From Periplaneta americana (taxonomy: Eukaryota > Arthropoda > Insecta > Blattodea > Blattidae), in contig NC_091132.1 of the NCBI RefSeq assembly GCF_040183065.1, positions 88,054,606-88,118,605 on the forward strand: DNA of 64,000 bases, in the 5' to 3' direction. Positions 1 through 10,341 of the stretch are shown here, one piece after another. Both the position numbers and the translations under genes were made by a program. The notes below the pieces were generated by a model. That model saw nothing but the letters and a program-made list of their open reading frames with translations. It had not been told where the DNA came from and ran no database searches. Position 1 is the stretch's first letter; each line of letters starts with the position of its first letter.

Positions 1-149
1 AGAGTGTAAGGGGTATAAATGCCCTTATTTTAACTGTGATTATTCATGTCATAATGAAGAAAAAATGTTCTTACAATTTTTTTCTAATCGCAATATTTAA
101 CTAGTTACTAAAGTTTACAATAATAGATGTTTTGCAACGTTGCTGGATG

Positions 150-273
150 GGGAGGAGGGAGTTTAGGAAGTATGCAGTAAAGCTCAAGCGGAGAGGAGGG
201 GGTTTAGAAGTACACAGTGCAGCTCAAGCGGGAAGGAGGGGGTTTAGAAGTACACAGTACAACTCAAGAGGAT
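150..273 (+). repeat. Three imperfect tandem units of about 40 bp
   Basis: Units share GGAGGGGGTTTAGAAGTACA and CAGCTCAAGCG, lying inside the edge TIR element. The second and third units are closest to one another. Confidence 0.75.
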
Positions 274-542
274 GCAGACATACCGGTACAAAACAGATGC
301 TCTAGTCAAATGCAGGAGCGACCATGACAATACTGTTGTTTAAATAAAACGAGCAGCAAATACAAACTTTCAATCTCATTAATAGAACACTATGGTAAAT
401 TTACATTTTATGCAACAATATTGCTCCATTCTTTAACTGTATGTCTAAAAATAAACAATAATGGTTTTCTGCACAAAATCACACGAACTTTTCTTTTCTA
501 ATGCAACATTTTAATCTGTTCCGCTTCCGTAAAGCATTATCT

Positions 543-592
543 TTTTTTTTTAGTTGGTTATTTTACGACGCTTTATCAACAACTTAGGTTAA
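543..592 (-). repeat. SINE 3'-tail fragment
   Basis: Contains GGTTATTTTACGACGCTTTA, the conserved 3' end of the tRNA-derived SINE family seen complete at 18568-18823. Confidence 0.6.
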
Positions 593-1268
593 TAAAGAAG
601 TACTGTATCATTCTTAAAGAGATTTCTGGTTGTGTGATTTTCGAAACGGAGTAAGAAACTCCTAGTTTCTAAAAATCGTTGAGAAGCTGCTACAAAAGTT
701 CGCTGATTAGGTAACCTTCTTTGAGGAAAACGTTGATGGTACATCCTTCTTGCCTCACATGAATTACGACGACTTTCTCCATAAATTAATAACATATAAT
801 ATTTCTAAACTGTAAATGACATTGTAAATTGTTTATCCAATACCCTGTACTGAAATATCATCCGCTCTGCAGTAGAGCTATGGACAGAGAGCTTGAACTC
901 AGCTGACTCGTATTTACATCTGTGCAGAGTACTGCCTGCTGCTGAACATGTTGCCACGTCTCTCATGCCAGAATATTAACAAATTTAAGCATGCATTTTT
1001 ATTTAATTTCACGAAAACGTAATAGAACACACAAATATTTATTTAAACTAATATTAACTCTTTGCTAGATACGAGTATACCTACTGATGTAATTGTTTTC
1101 GTAATTTTACTAACGATATAAACAGTACAACGCAAATAAAGTAAAGAAAGAAATATTTTTTCTGAAAAAACTATCAAGTTTTGACTCTATGTTGTATGGA
1201 CATTTTTTGATCCTATAGACCATCCCAGACGACTGTGAAAAGGATGGCACTTATACCCCTTACACCCT

Positions 1269-2214
1269 GTATAGGAAGCACAATGTACCAAAATATTGAA
1301 TTCCCTTCTGCTCGTGTTCGGTTCACGTCTTACTTTCCGAGCTGTATCATCTTAGGAAAAAAAATGACCGGCTGCCATACGCAAAGTCATCTTCGGAAGA
1401 CTTCGGTTGATTTCGTGAAGGCATAACTTCACAAGTTAACGAATTTCTTATGCAAGACTCTGCTGTCTTTCCTTAGCTTTGTTTGTTGCTTTTTCTGTCT
1501 GTTTATAGATCAAGTGTAATAATATATAAGAAAAATGTATTCAAGGGGTCAATTATGTGCAAAATAGATATCCTTTCCCAAGATGTATGAACAAGTTACT
1601 GCCCGAAGTTGAACTTACGCAAATTCGCGCTACAGATGATCGGTGATTTTTTGTCTAAGACTGTGCATTATTTCCATTTCATTTGACTCGCAGATACTGA
1701 ACTTGAACAAACTAGGCCTATATCTAGTAGTTTAGAGGAAATCGCTATACATATACAGATCAAAACAAACAGCGTGCTGAAAACCACTTCTGATTAATAC
1801 CAGGGATGATGAAAACGTAATTTCAATGGAAATTTCAAAATTATTTTCTTTGCAAAATCACAATATCTTGTATCTGAAATTCGTAAAATCTTATAGGTAA
1901 ATTGGAACCTAGATAATAACTACGTAACAGTTAATTCACGTTTACAACATACTAATTATCATGTAATTATCAATGGCTGTGATATAGTATTACTGCTTTT
2001 AGTACGATAAAATAGGCCTATATTTTTATATATTTTTTGTACCATTATGTATCTTCTCCTAAATTCTATCTGCAAATACAATTTAATTCGATAGTAATTT
2101 TATTGTCTTCTGTGGAAACCAAACAAAAGTTATTAGCGCACGAAATTGGTTGTATTATAAAACTTAAAGGTTTATTCATATTAACAAGTTTCGTGTGGAA
2201 TGGATAAAGCCTTA
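1269..2214. other. No gene seen
   Basis: AT-rich sequence without a supported ORF or repeat. Confidence 0.5.
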
Positions 2215-2385
2215 GAAATTTACACATAATATGTCACCAGAGTACCCGAAGAAAACACCTGTGTTGACTGGAGCACGGCTTTCTCTTACACAAGTTATAA
2301 ATTCAAGGTGGAGTGACCGGGATTTGAATCCGGGCTCTCTGGTTTATGAGCCCAGCGCGCTAGCACTCCGTCATCGTGGTGGTAT
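2215..2385 (-). repeat. tRNA-derived SINE (CAT-anticodon-like head)
   Basis: On the minus strand a tRNA-like head with A box (GGAGTGCTAGCGCGCTGG) and B box (GGATTCAAATCC), anticodon-like CAT, followed by a body with GTGTTTTCTTCGGGTA. The same head and body recur at 57787-57965, so this is a SINE and not a tRNA gene. Confidence 0.7.
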
Positions 2386-2509
2386 ACAACTGTAAATACT
2401 GTAAATTAATTTAATGTAAATTTATAAAACGTTGTGCTATTATTACTTATTAAAGTGATAAAATGATTATTTTCCTTTCTCTTGTTCTTCTCATTAGGAA
2501 CCATTTGCG

Positions 2510-2595
2510 CATTTTTAGTTGGTTATTTAACGACGCTGTATCAACTACGAGGTTATTTAGCGTCGATGAGATTGGTGATAGCGAGATGAGCCCGA
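2510..2595 (-). repeat. SINE 3'-end fragment
   Basis: TTAGTTGGTTATTTAACGAC and TTATTTAGCGTC match the tail of the SINE at 18568-18823 in inverse orientation. Confidence 0.65.
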
Positions 2596-2956
2596 GCATA
2601 GCTGCATGTTTTTAATGTGGAAAATATATGACGAAGAACGTTGACATCAAAGTATTATTTGTTCTTATTCTTAGCCTATATAGGCCTAGGTATGTAATTT
2701 AAATTAAAAGGCCGCAAAGCTCTAACCTTAGCTAACCAAAAGCTCTTCAGGGAAAGCTAGTATGCTTACAGCTAGAGTAGTGTTAATCATTACAACGAAA
2801 ATACGACAAATGTACATCGGACACTTCATTATGCCACATTAGATTAAATAATGTTATTTCGTGACAGTGAAATGTGAGCAGCAAGAACTGTACTGTGAGT
2901 GCAATAAGGGCTCAAGTTGTTAAAGGATTCTTTACCTGTGAATGAATCTATAATGT

Positions 2957-3184
2957 TTGCAGACCATTAAAATAACAAGCATTGTTCATACTCCATCGGT
3001 AAGTCTATCGTGTTCTCAAAAAGGAGTGCGTTATATAGCAGGAACAATTTTTAACAGCCTCCCTATCGATGTAAAAAGTGAAACTCAAAACATAAAATTA
3101 CTTAGAGCCAAATTGAAGAAGTACCTAATTTCTCACGCCTTCTATTCTGTAGGTGAATTCATGACATTGAATAACACTTCATGA
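2957..3184 (+). pseudogene. Non-LTR retrotransposon ORF C-terminal fragment
   Basis: Reading frame with YQKG-like start (SQKGVRYIAGTIFNSLPID) and KLLRAKLKKYLISHAFYSV. This G-x-x-Y...IFNSLP...L...Y...FYS(V/I)-E layout is common at the very C-terminus of Jockey-like LINE polymerase ORFs. The rest of the element is missing. Confidence 0.55.
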
Positions 3185-3459
3185 AATTAATAGACTACTA
3201 AAATGTTGTGTTGTACTATACTTGAGAAGGTCTATGTTGGCAGAGCTACCTGATGTCTTGGGAAGGGTCAGGGAGGGTGAGTTGAACTAATCCTATGACA
3301 CAAACACTTGTATAACAGCACTTCCTCTTTCTTTCGTCCCTCTCCCTCATCAGCACATCTGGAAAGGTTGTCAGTGGTGGATGTTATTACAACTATGCGT
3401 TAGCGACATTTTTCAGTGTAATTTGAGAAGGTGCCTATAATCATTTTATAGTTATTAAA

Positions 3460-4919
3460 ATGTTAGAAGTGTTGTGCTTTATATTAGGTCTACTTGTCCT
3501 AGTGTTCGTGATTCTTGGTTTAGGAATAAGAGGAAAGAAACTGCAGTCTGACGCCAGGGATATAGTGTGCAATGTACATAAGTTTTTCGTAGAGGAGTAT
3601 GATGCCTTGAAAGTCGGAAATCCTACAATAAGAGTAGTCGAAGTAGCGAAGCGAACTGCTGCTGCATGTGGAGTATCTGAACGCACTGTTTACCGTATTC
3701 TAATTGAAAAGAGAGAAGCAGATGAATCAGAATGAAAAGTGTCAACTCCGGGCAAAATGTGGCCGCAAAGAACTCCCACGAAAACCAATACAGACTCGTT
3801 CACTGCGGCCGCCATCAAGAGGCAGATTTACTCCTTGTATAAAGCTGATTTCATTCCGAGTGTGGAAGATATTCGTGATGCTCTCGATAAGTCTGGGTTA
3901 TTTTCTGGCAGCAAATGGTCGGTATGGGAATTACAAAAAAAACTTAATTTCCGTTACGCTAAGAATAACTTCGGATGGAAGCTTCTGCTAGAGAAACCCA
4001 ACATAATTGCTAAGCGATTCCATTTCTTAAGGAGGATGCGCGACTTAAGAATAACCGGCCGCCCTATCGTTTACCTAGCCGAAACATGGATAAACATTAA
4101 TTACACGAAGAGCAAAATTTGGGGTATGTGACGATAGTGAACGTGCCCTCAGGAAAAGGGGGACTACTCATTATTGTGCGTGCTGGATCTTCCTCTGAAT
4201 TTATACCAGGAGCCTATCACAGTTTTAAGTCAAAATCTACCAACGATCCCTATGAGGAAATGAACGCCGTTAATTCCAAACATTGGTTCGAAAACAACCT
4301 CCTTGCGAACATTCCACAAAACAGCATTATAGTAATGGACAACGCCTCTTACCATTCTGTACAGTTAAATAAAGCTCCCACTTCTGCATCTTCTAAATCA
4401 GACATGCAGTCTTGGTTACGTCAGAACAACATAGAGTATGACCCAAAGGCGACAAAAATCGTACTGTACGACATAATAAAATTAAATGGTAAGGTACGAA
4501 CTGGATACCTTAGCTCAAAGTGAACCATACCGGCATACCGTAGTACGACTGCCATCATACCACTGCAACTTTAGTGTCATTGAGTTCATCTGGGCACAAG
4601 TGAAAAATGATGCCGCTAAACACAATGTATCTTTCAAATCCAGTGAAGTTCTAAAATTAGTTAAGAAGCGTTGTCCAAGATCACGCCAGAGAATTGGAAA
4701 AATGCGTGTGAACATGTTAAAAGGGAAGAGAATTTTTATTGGGAAAGGGATGGAATGATTGACAAGGCGGTGGATCGTTTCGTAATAAGTTTGGACTCTG
4801 ATAGTGACAACATGAAAGTAGAAGAATCCGCCACTGCATATACAGATAATTTCATGGAGGGTTTCTGTCTCTTGCCACCATCCCCCCCGCAGAAGACCGG
4901 TCAGCCACGGAGTGAGTGA
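3460..4919 (+). pseudogene. Broken Tc1/mariner-type (DDE) transposase
   Basis: Successive frames encode parts of one transposase. An N-terminal part with an HTH follows a hydrophobic start (VAKRTAAACGVSERTVYRIL), then KKLNFRYAKNNFGWKLLLEK, then the first acidic position in YLAETWINI (D replaced by A-E context), then VMDNASYHSVQ with the second Asp, then PSYHCNFSVIEFIWAQVKND with the third acidic residue, and a helical tail ITPENWKNACEHVKREE. Frame changes near 3740, 4120 and 4490 show it is dead. Family assignment to the IS630-Tc1-mariner superfamily is from motif order. Confidence 0.75.
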
Positions 4920-5293
4920 GAGGTAAGAACTATATCTTTCTCTGTCTAAATTTCTCTGCCAACTAAAGAATTCTATACTATAGTAGACTATATTGTAAAT
5001 CTCATCTGTATATATTTCATCTAGACTGTAACTATAAATTAAGATTTTATAATAGTATTAAGTTTTTTGACTTGTTCCATATTCTAGCTGTAAGCAATGT
5101 ATGAATACCATGGAATGTTAATAAATACAATACGGGGCGCATTCAGAAAGTAAGTTTCCCGATTTTTTCCCCTTGAAAGTAAACATAATTAGCTGTGTCA
5201 ATTGCGCATGCGTAACAGATCTATGACGTATCATTCATATGCCAGCCGGACAGGACCCACCTGGTGCCAGTAGCGTGGCAGCAGTGGTTCGAA

Positions 5294-6356
5294 ATGGAAG
5301 CTCTTATTCCTTCTCCCGCCGCCTGCGAGGTTCGGTCGGTGATAAAGTTCTTTAATGCACAAAGCATTGCGCCAATTGAAATTCATCGGCAGCTCTGTCA
5401 GGTCTATGGGCCGAACATCATGAGTAAGCAGATGGTGCGTCGCTGTTGTAGGCAGTTTTCCGAAGGTCGTCAAAGTGTCCATGATGAAGAGCGCAGTGGG
5501 CAACCGTCCCTCATCAATGATGATTGTGTTGAGCTGGTGCGGCAGTGCATCATGGAGAACTGTCGCTTCGCGATTACGGAGCTGAGCAGCCATTTTCCGC
5601 AGATATCGCGATCCTTGTTGCACGAGATTGTCACTGAGCACCTGCTGTTCAAAAAAGTGTGTGCCAGGTGGGTGCCGAAAAACCTGACACCCGAACACAA
5701 AATGCAACGTTTAGGAGCAGCACTGACATTTCTGCAACGGTATTACGATGACGGCGACGAGTTCCTCGACAGGATCGTCACGGGCGATGAGACTTGGATT
5801 TCGCACTTCACCCCGGAAACCAAGCAGCAGTCAATGCATTGGCGGCATAGTGGATCTCCGGTCAGGACGAAATTCAAACAGACGCTGTCGGTACGGAAAG
5901 TGATATGCACGGTGTTCTGGGGCAGGAAGGGCATTCTGCTCATTGACTTCCTTCCAAGAGGTGAAACAGTGAACGCTGACCGTTACTGTTAAACACTGCG
6001 AAAATTGCGACGTGCCATCCAAAACAAGAGGCGTGGAATGCTTACTGCTCCTCCATGACAATGCTCGTCCACATACGGCTCGGCGCACAGCAGCTGTTTT
6101 GACGGAATTTGGCTGGGAGTTGTTTGATCATCCACCCTACAGTCCTGATCTTTCTCCCAGCGATTTTCACGTTTTCTTGCACCTCAAGAAATTCCTGTCC
6201 TCCGGTGAGCGTTTTGGCAACGACGAAGAACTGAAGACGTCTGTCTCACGCTGGTTCCATTCACAGGCGGCAGAGTTCTACGACAGAGGGATACAAAAGT
6301 TGATCCCACGATACGACAAGTGTCTCAATTCTGATGGTGGCTATGTTGAAAAATAG
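5294..6356 (+). pseudogene. Mariner transposase (SETMAR-like), broken
   Basis: Cut-and-paste transposase. N-terminal HTH region (EVRSVIKFFNAQS; MSKQMVRRCCRQFSEGR), then SGQPSL, then the D,D34D catalytic core: TGDETWISHF, HDNARPHTA and YSPDLSPSDFHVF. After NADRYC there is an in-frame TAA near 5990 where the family has a sense codon, and a frame change near 6045 restores the second half in another frame. Ends in YVEK plus stop. All three catalytic aspartates can still be seen, but the gene cannot make one protein. Confidence 0.88.
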
Positions 6357-6388
6357 CTGAAACATTGCTGTACCTGTTGCCAATAAAT

Positions 6389-6654
6389 TTATTTTTTTTT
6401 ATTTTATTGGGTTATTTTACGACGCTGTATCAACATCTCAGGTTATTTAGCGTCTGAATGAAATGAAGGTGATAATGCCGGTGAAATGAGTCCGGGGTTC
6501 AGCACCGAAAGTTACCCAGCATTTGCTCGTATTGGGTTGAGGGAAAACCCCGGAAAAAACCCCCAACCAGGTAACTTGCCCCGACCGGGATTCGAACCTG
6601 GACCACCTAGTTTCGCGGCCAGACGCGCTGACCGTTACTCCACAGGTATGGACA
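6389..6654 (-). repeat. tRNA-derived SINE inserted in mariner
   Basis: Flanked by the direct repeat TTGCCAATAAAT at 6377-6388 and 6655-6666. On the minus strand it runs from a tRNA-like head (GGAGTAACGGTCAGCGCGTC, GGTTCGAATCCC) through TTTTCCGGGGTTTTCCC to the GACGCTAAATAACCTGAG tail and A-rich end. Confidence 0.9.
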
Positions 6655-6730
6655 TTGCCAATAAATGTTTTCCTGAAAGTGTGTGTTCTTTTTTTTTAAT
6701 AGGGAAACTTACTTTCTGGATGCGCCTCGT

Positions 6731-6765
6731 ACAATACAATACAATACAATACAATGCAATACTAC
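6731..6765 (+). repeat. (ACAAT)n microsatellite
   Basis: Five or so copies of ACAAT at the mariner border. Confidence 0.85.
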
Positions 6766-7557
6766 ATTTTAAATTTAAACCGAACACTTCTTCAATAAAC
6801 GAAATTCTGTGAGAGCTTCGAGAGAGGACAAACCAGACTGCGATAGGAAACGATCAATGAAGATAAAAATGGGCTGTGAACTATGATTATTGACTAAGCA
6901 TTAACATTAGCTACTTAATCTACCGCAACATACCTCTGATATCCTTCTGTTTTCCTTGGTCACAACATTCGATTCGATTTGAAGACTTACGCGTATAGAC
7001 CTGCAGTCACTTCCATTCAGTAGCACACAAAAAAGTTTGTAGACAACGAAACTGGATAAATCAAACTCTAGAAGAGCGTCGACTACGCTGGCCAGTACCT
7101 AGTTACTGGGCCGTACCGAGCCATGTGAAACTAAATAAATCGAAATCTTGGCAAGTAAAATTCGCGATTATGTTCTTCAATAATTGACTAGTCAGCTGCA
7201 ACGTTTACAGAGTATAACAGCGGTATTTTGAATCTACAGTAGTGTGTAGCGAGCATATGATTATTTTAGGCGGCCGTGAATAAACTGAAAATTCTCTTGT
7301 TTGGTGATGGTGGACCTTTTAAGCTGAAAATGGCGGCAAGTACGATTAGCTTTACTGAAGATATCGAAAATACGAGTGCCTATGGAGTGTTCGACCATAA
7401 TTTTGCGAATCAAGTAGGATATATACTAGTACTAAGATTTAAAATCATCCGTCCTCAAGTGAGGTTGACCACTGGGATCCGGAATTAACAAACATAAAAG
7501 ATAAAGGGAAATGAAACGGGCAAAATATGGATTAGATTTGTACATTAAAACAAAAAT
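6766..7557. other. No gene seen
   Basis: Short open frames only, for example at 7276, with no recognisable motif. Confidence 0.5.
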
Positions 7558-7797
7558 TTACGTGTTAATATATAGATGATAGTGTAAAATTTGAAGAGAG
7601 GCCTTCGGAATTTCCATTACAATCTTCTGAACCTCATAAAAGGGAATTTTAAAGGATTTAAGAATATTACATGTAAATTTTGGTAAACAACCCCTCGCTC
7701 CAAATAGTAAGCCTGCAACATCCCAGTTGTAAAGCGAAATGCCATATTTTTCACTGAGGTATGGAAGATGACGTTCAACACGGCGCACCGCATGCAT
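7558..7797 (-). pseudogene. Possible reverse-transcriptase ORF C-terminal fragment
   Basis: Contains EKYGISLYNWDVAGLLFGAR and GCLPKF, resembling the C-terminal tail of ORFs of some insect retroelements (K-Y-G...GLL-GARG...P-F...). Only 79 residues remain. Assignment is from memory and weak. Confidence 0.35.
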
Positions 7798-8110
7798 CTT
7801 ATTGAACGTTCGTTTTCAGCTTAATTCTTTCAATATTCTCCGCTGATTGCATGCGTAAACGCATGGAAAATTGAACCGTGTAGAATCAGTAATGTTCAGA
7901 ACGAAGTAGGTTGAGAGAAAAAACAAATTTCTCTAGGTAACGACATCACAAGTAAATGGCATGCATGTTGGCGACGTTGTATATTTGGTTCCATTTGGTT
8001 ATCATCGTAACGGTACGGTTGAAAGCATCGATACGTTCTCATCAGTTTAAACATAATGTGTAAAACTGTGTAACCATTTCTTAAATGTTCTGGAAGCCTG
8101 ACTCGGTACC

Positions 8111-8756
8111 TTGCAGAGTGAGGGTAATTGTAGAATAAGATGGAATGATGATAATGGTGTCTATCTTGGCTCTGAAATTAACAACAAAAATAATGTTAGT
8201 TCTGAAATAAAAAAAAAACGAATATTATCTGCCAATAGATGCTTTTATGGTCTTAGAAGGCATATGAAATCTCAAATTATATTTAGGAATACAAAAATTA
8301 TGATGTATAAAACTTATAAGGTCTGTACTATCTTACGCATCTGAGACTTGGCCATTGTCGAAGTCAGATGCGACATTATTATGTACATTTGAAAGAAAGA
8401 TTCTTAGGCAAATCATTGAACCAGTTAGAGAAAACGGAACATGGAGAAGAAGATATAATTTCGAACTGTACAGATTATATAATGAGCTGGACATTGTTAA
8501 ATATATAAAAATAAAAAGATTGGATTGGGCCGGGCATGTTGTGAGAATGCAAGATGATAGAGTTGCGAAGAGAGTTTTTAAATTTATTCCGATGGAAAGA
8601 AGGAAAGTTGGGAGGCCGAGATTAAGATGGGAAGTCTGTGTGATGGATGACGTGAAGACTTTGGGTGTTAGAAATTGGAGAAATTTGGCATTGGATAGAG
8701 AGGAATGGCGAAAACTTCTGAAGAAGGCCAGGGCCCATGAAGGGCTGTCGTGCCAT

Positions 8757-8759
<3 letters not shown>
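8111..8759 (+). pseudogene. RTE-type LINE, 3' end of reverse transcriptase ORF
   Basis: Two frames joined by a shift near 8340. They read VYLGSEINNKN, then ASETWPLSKSD, ILRQIIEPVRENGTWRRRYN, RLDWAGHVVRMQDDR and GRPRLRWEV. The ETW...WRRRYNxELY...L-WAGHVxRM...GRPRxRW order is the C-terminus of the same LINE class as 50517-52464. It is directly followed by a (TGA)n tail, as RTE-like elements often have. Confidence 0.8.
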
Positions 8760-8805
<46 letters not shown>

Positions 8806-8806
8806 A
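8757..8806 (+). repeat. (GAT)n microsatellite, LINE tail
   Basis: About 16 GAT/ATG repeats immediately after the LINE stop codon. Confidence 0.9.
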
Positions 8807-8815
8807 ATGGTGAGG

Positions 8816-8956
8816 GAAAACAAGAGAACCGCGAGAAAACCCCCTCGCACTCGCTTTGTTCACCACAAATTCCTTCATGACTCAGGAGGGGATAGAACCC
8901 GGGCCGCCACGGTAGACGGCAGACGGAGAGGCTAACCACTCCGCCACGAGCGAGGC
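8816..8956 (-). repeat. tRNA-derived SINE
   Basis: On the minus strand the head reads CGTGGCGGAGTGGTTAGCC (A box) with a degenerate B box GGGTTCTATCC, then a short body. It directly abuts the LINE microsatellite tail. Confidence 0.6.
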
Positions 8957-9279
8957 AGTGTAATTTTTTTTCTATGACAGTACAAATGTTGTCATAAAAA
9001 ATAATACTTTAAACGTAATGTTTCTCAGCCTTTTTGATTATGAGACTCCTCTCTTCCTCACATAACTTTAATGTGACCCCTGGTATAAGGCGTAGAATAG
9101 AATGTACAACACAGTAATGTTTCGGTATCATTTTAAAAAGAGAAATGAATTATAATTTTCATTTAATACAAATACGGTGAAACTAACACTGAGGTAGTTC
9201 CTGTAATTTCGGAAGTGAAAATCGTTGAATTTATGAGGGATATTATGTTTAAATATTCATAGAATTTTTAATTATTACA

Positions 9280-9322
<43 letters not shown>

Positions 9323-9880
9323 TTGTTTGCGGCCCCCCGTTGAGAATCACTGCTTAAATGACCGTCTTTCATTTGCGAAAATTAATACTTAAACTATGTA
9401 TGACTCACAGAGACATGGAACATGATGTTGACATGTTTAAGACTACAGACACAAACCTTTTTCGAAGTCCTACTTGAATATCCTCCTTTCACAAAAAGCC
9501 TATAGCCAGATAATAGGCTACATTAAAATGTTAAAATGAACACAATTCTGGAGAATCTGTAGTACAGTAGAATAAATGACACTACATACAAGTTTAAAAA
9601 ACCACATGTTACATAAACACAAACATTTTAAGCACTTGCAAGAAGACGACTGCCGTGACTTTTCGATCAATTCAATCGACTTATTGTGATCATCCTCAAG
9701 ACATCATCTTGATTTCTAATCGTTTCACTATCGATAATAATTTTTCGACTCAATGGCATTGATAGAGCTCACTGTGTGTGACAAAAATAGCTCCTAACCA
9801 ATAGCATTCAACTTTTGGCCATTTAACAAAGGCATAGACTTTGGTACACTTTCATAATTAATTTAGGATACGTTACCATT
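8957..9880. other. No gene; (TTA)n at about 9281-9323
   Basis: AT-rich spacer with a (TTA)n run of about 14 units. Nothing else supported. Confidence 0.5.
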
Positions 9881-10181
9881 ATCTGACCCGTTCAGAGCAG
9901 AAGTGGTGTAAGTCAATTTTGACTTACACCACTTTTGCTCTGAACTGGTCAGATAAATAATACCGTATATAAAATACAATTCCTACTTTATCTTTGTTTT
10001 TTTCTTCTCTCTCTCAATCTCTCTGCTCGTATATACATTTACAGGCAAAATATATATTCATGTCATTTAAATTTGTATAATAACGACCGAATCATTAGCC
10101 TAGTTTATATGAGCCGTTCAGAGCAAAAGTGGTGTAAGTCAAAATTGACTTACACCACTTCTGCTCTGAACGGCTCATATA
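9881..10181. mobile_element. Element with a near-perfect hairpin at each end
   Basis: Left hairpin arms are 9881-9916 and 9919-9954 (36 bp, two mismatches, 2-nt loop). Right hairpin arms are 10106-10142 and 10145-10181 (37 bp, one mismatch). Both share GTTCAGAGCAAAAGTGGTGT. Sequences just outside (9848-9882 and 10177-10234) are repeated at 10238-10273 and 10284-10341, where they are joined without the insert. This supports a unit of about 300 bp inserted into one copy of a duplicated sequence. Confidence 0.7.
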
Positions 10182-10237
10182 TGGGTAGTGACGAAATGAA
10201 ATTTTGCTATTTTATTCATTTTGTTAATGTTTATATA

Positions 10238-10341
10238 CACTTTCATAATTAATTTAGGATACGTTACCATTATACAGTAGGCCTATATGGGTAGTGACGA
10301 AATGAAGTTTTGGTATTTTATTCATTTTGTTAATGTTTATA
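10238..10341 (+). repeat. Duplicated flank lacking the hairpin insert
   Basis: CATAATTAATTTAGGATACG then GGGTAGTGACGAAATGA repeat the left and right flanks of the hairpin element. Only about 10 bp separate them here. Confidence 0.75.

Larger units (their letters stand above)
1..1268. mobile_element. TIR element cut by the window edge
   Basis: The first 23 bases and the reverse complement of 1246-1268 match at 21 of 23 positions (core GTGTAAGGGGTATAA). The ends lie 1.27 kb apart. No transposase reading frame is visible inside. The left target duplication is outside the window, so the superfamily is not assigned. Confidence 0.6.
5131..6731 (+). mobile_element. Full-length mariner element with TIRs
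   Basis: Terminal inverted repeats start TACGGGGCGCATTCAGAAAG on the left and TACGAGGCGCATCCAGAAAG on the inverted right end, with TA at both borders, as mariner requires. The inside carries a broken mariner transposase and, near the right end, a SINE that interrupts the 3' region. Confidence 0.9.

Noticed and set aside
2311..2385. An elongator tRNA-Met gene on the minus strand
   Set aside because: The cloverleaf is imperfect and the sequence continues into a body shared with 57787-57965, so it is a SINE.
8333..8939. Long His/Ser/Ile-rich minus-strand frames
   Set aside because: They are readings through the (GAT)n microsatellite and antisense to the LINE ORF.
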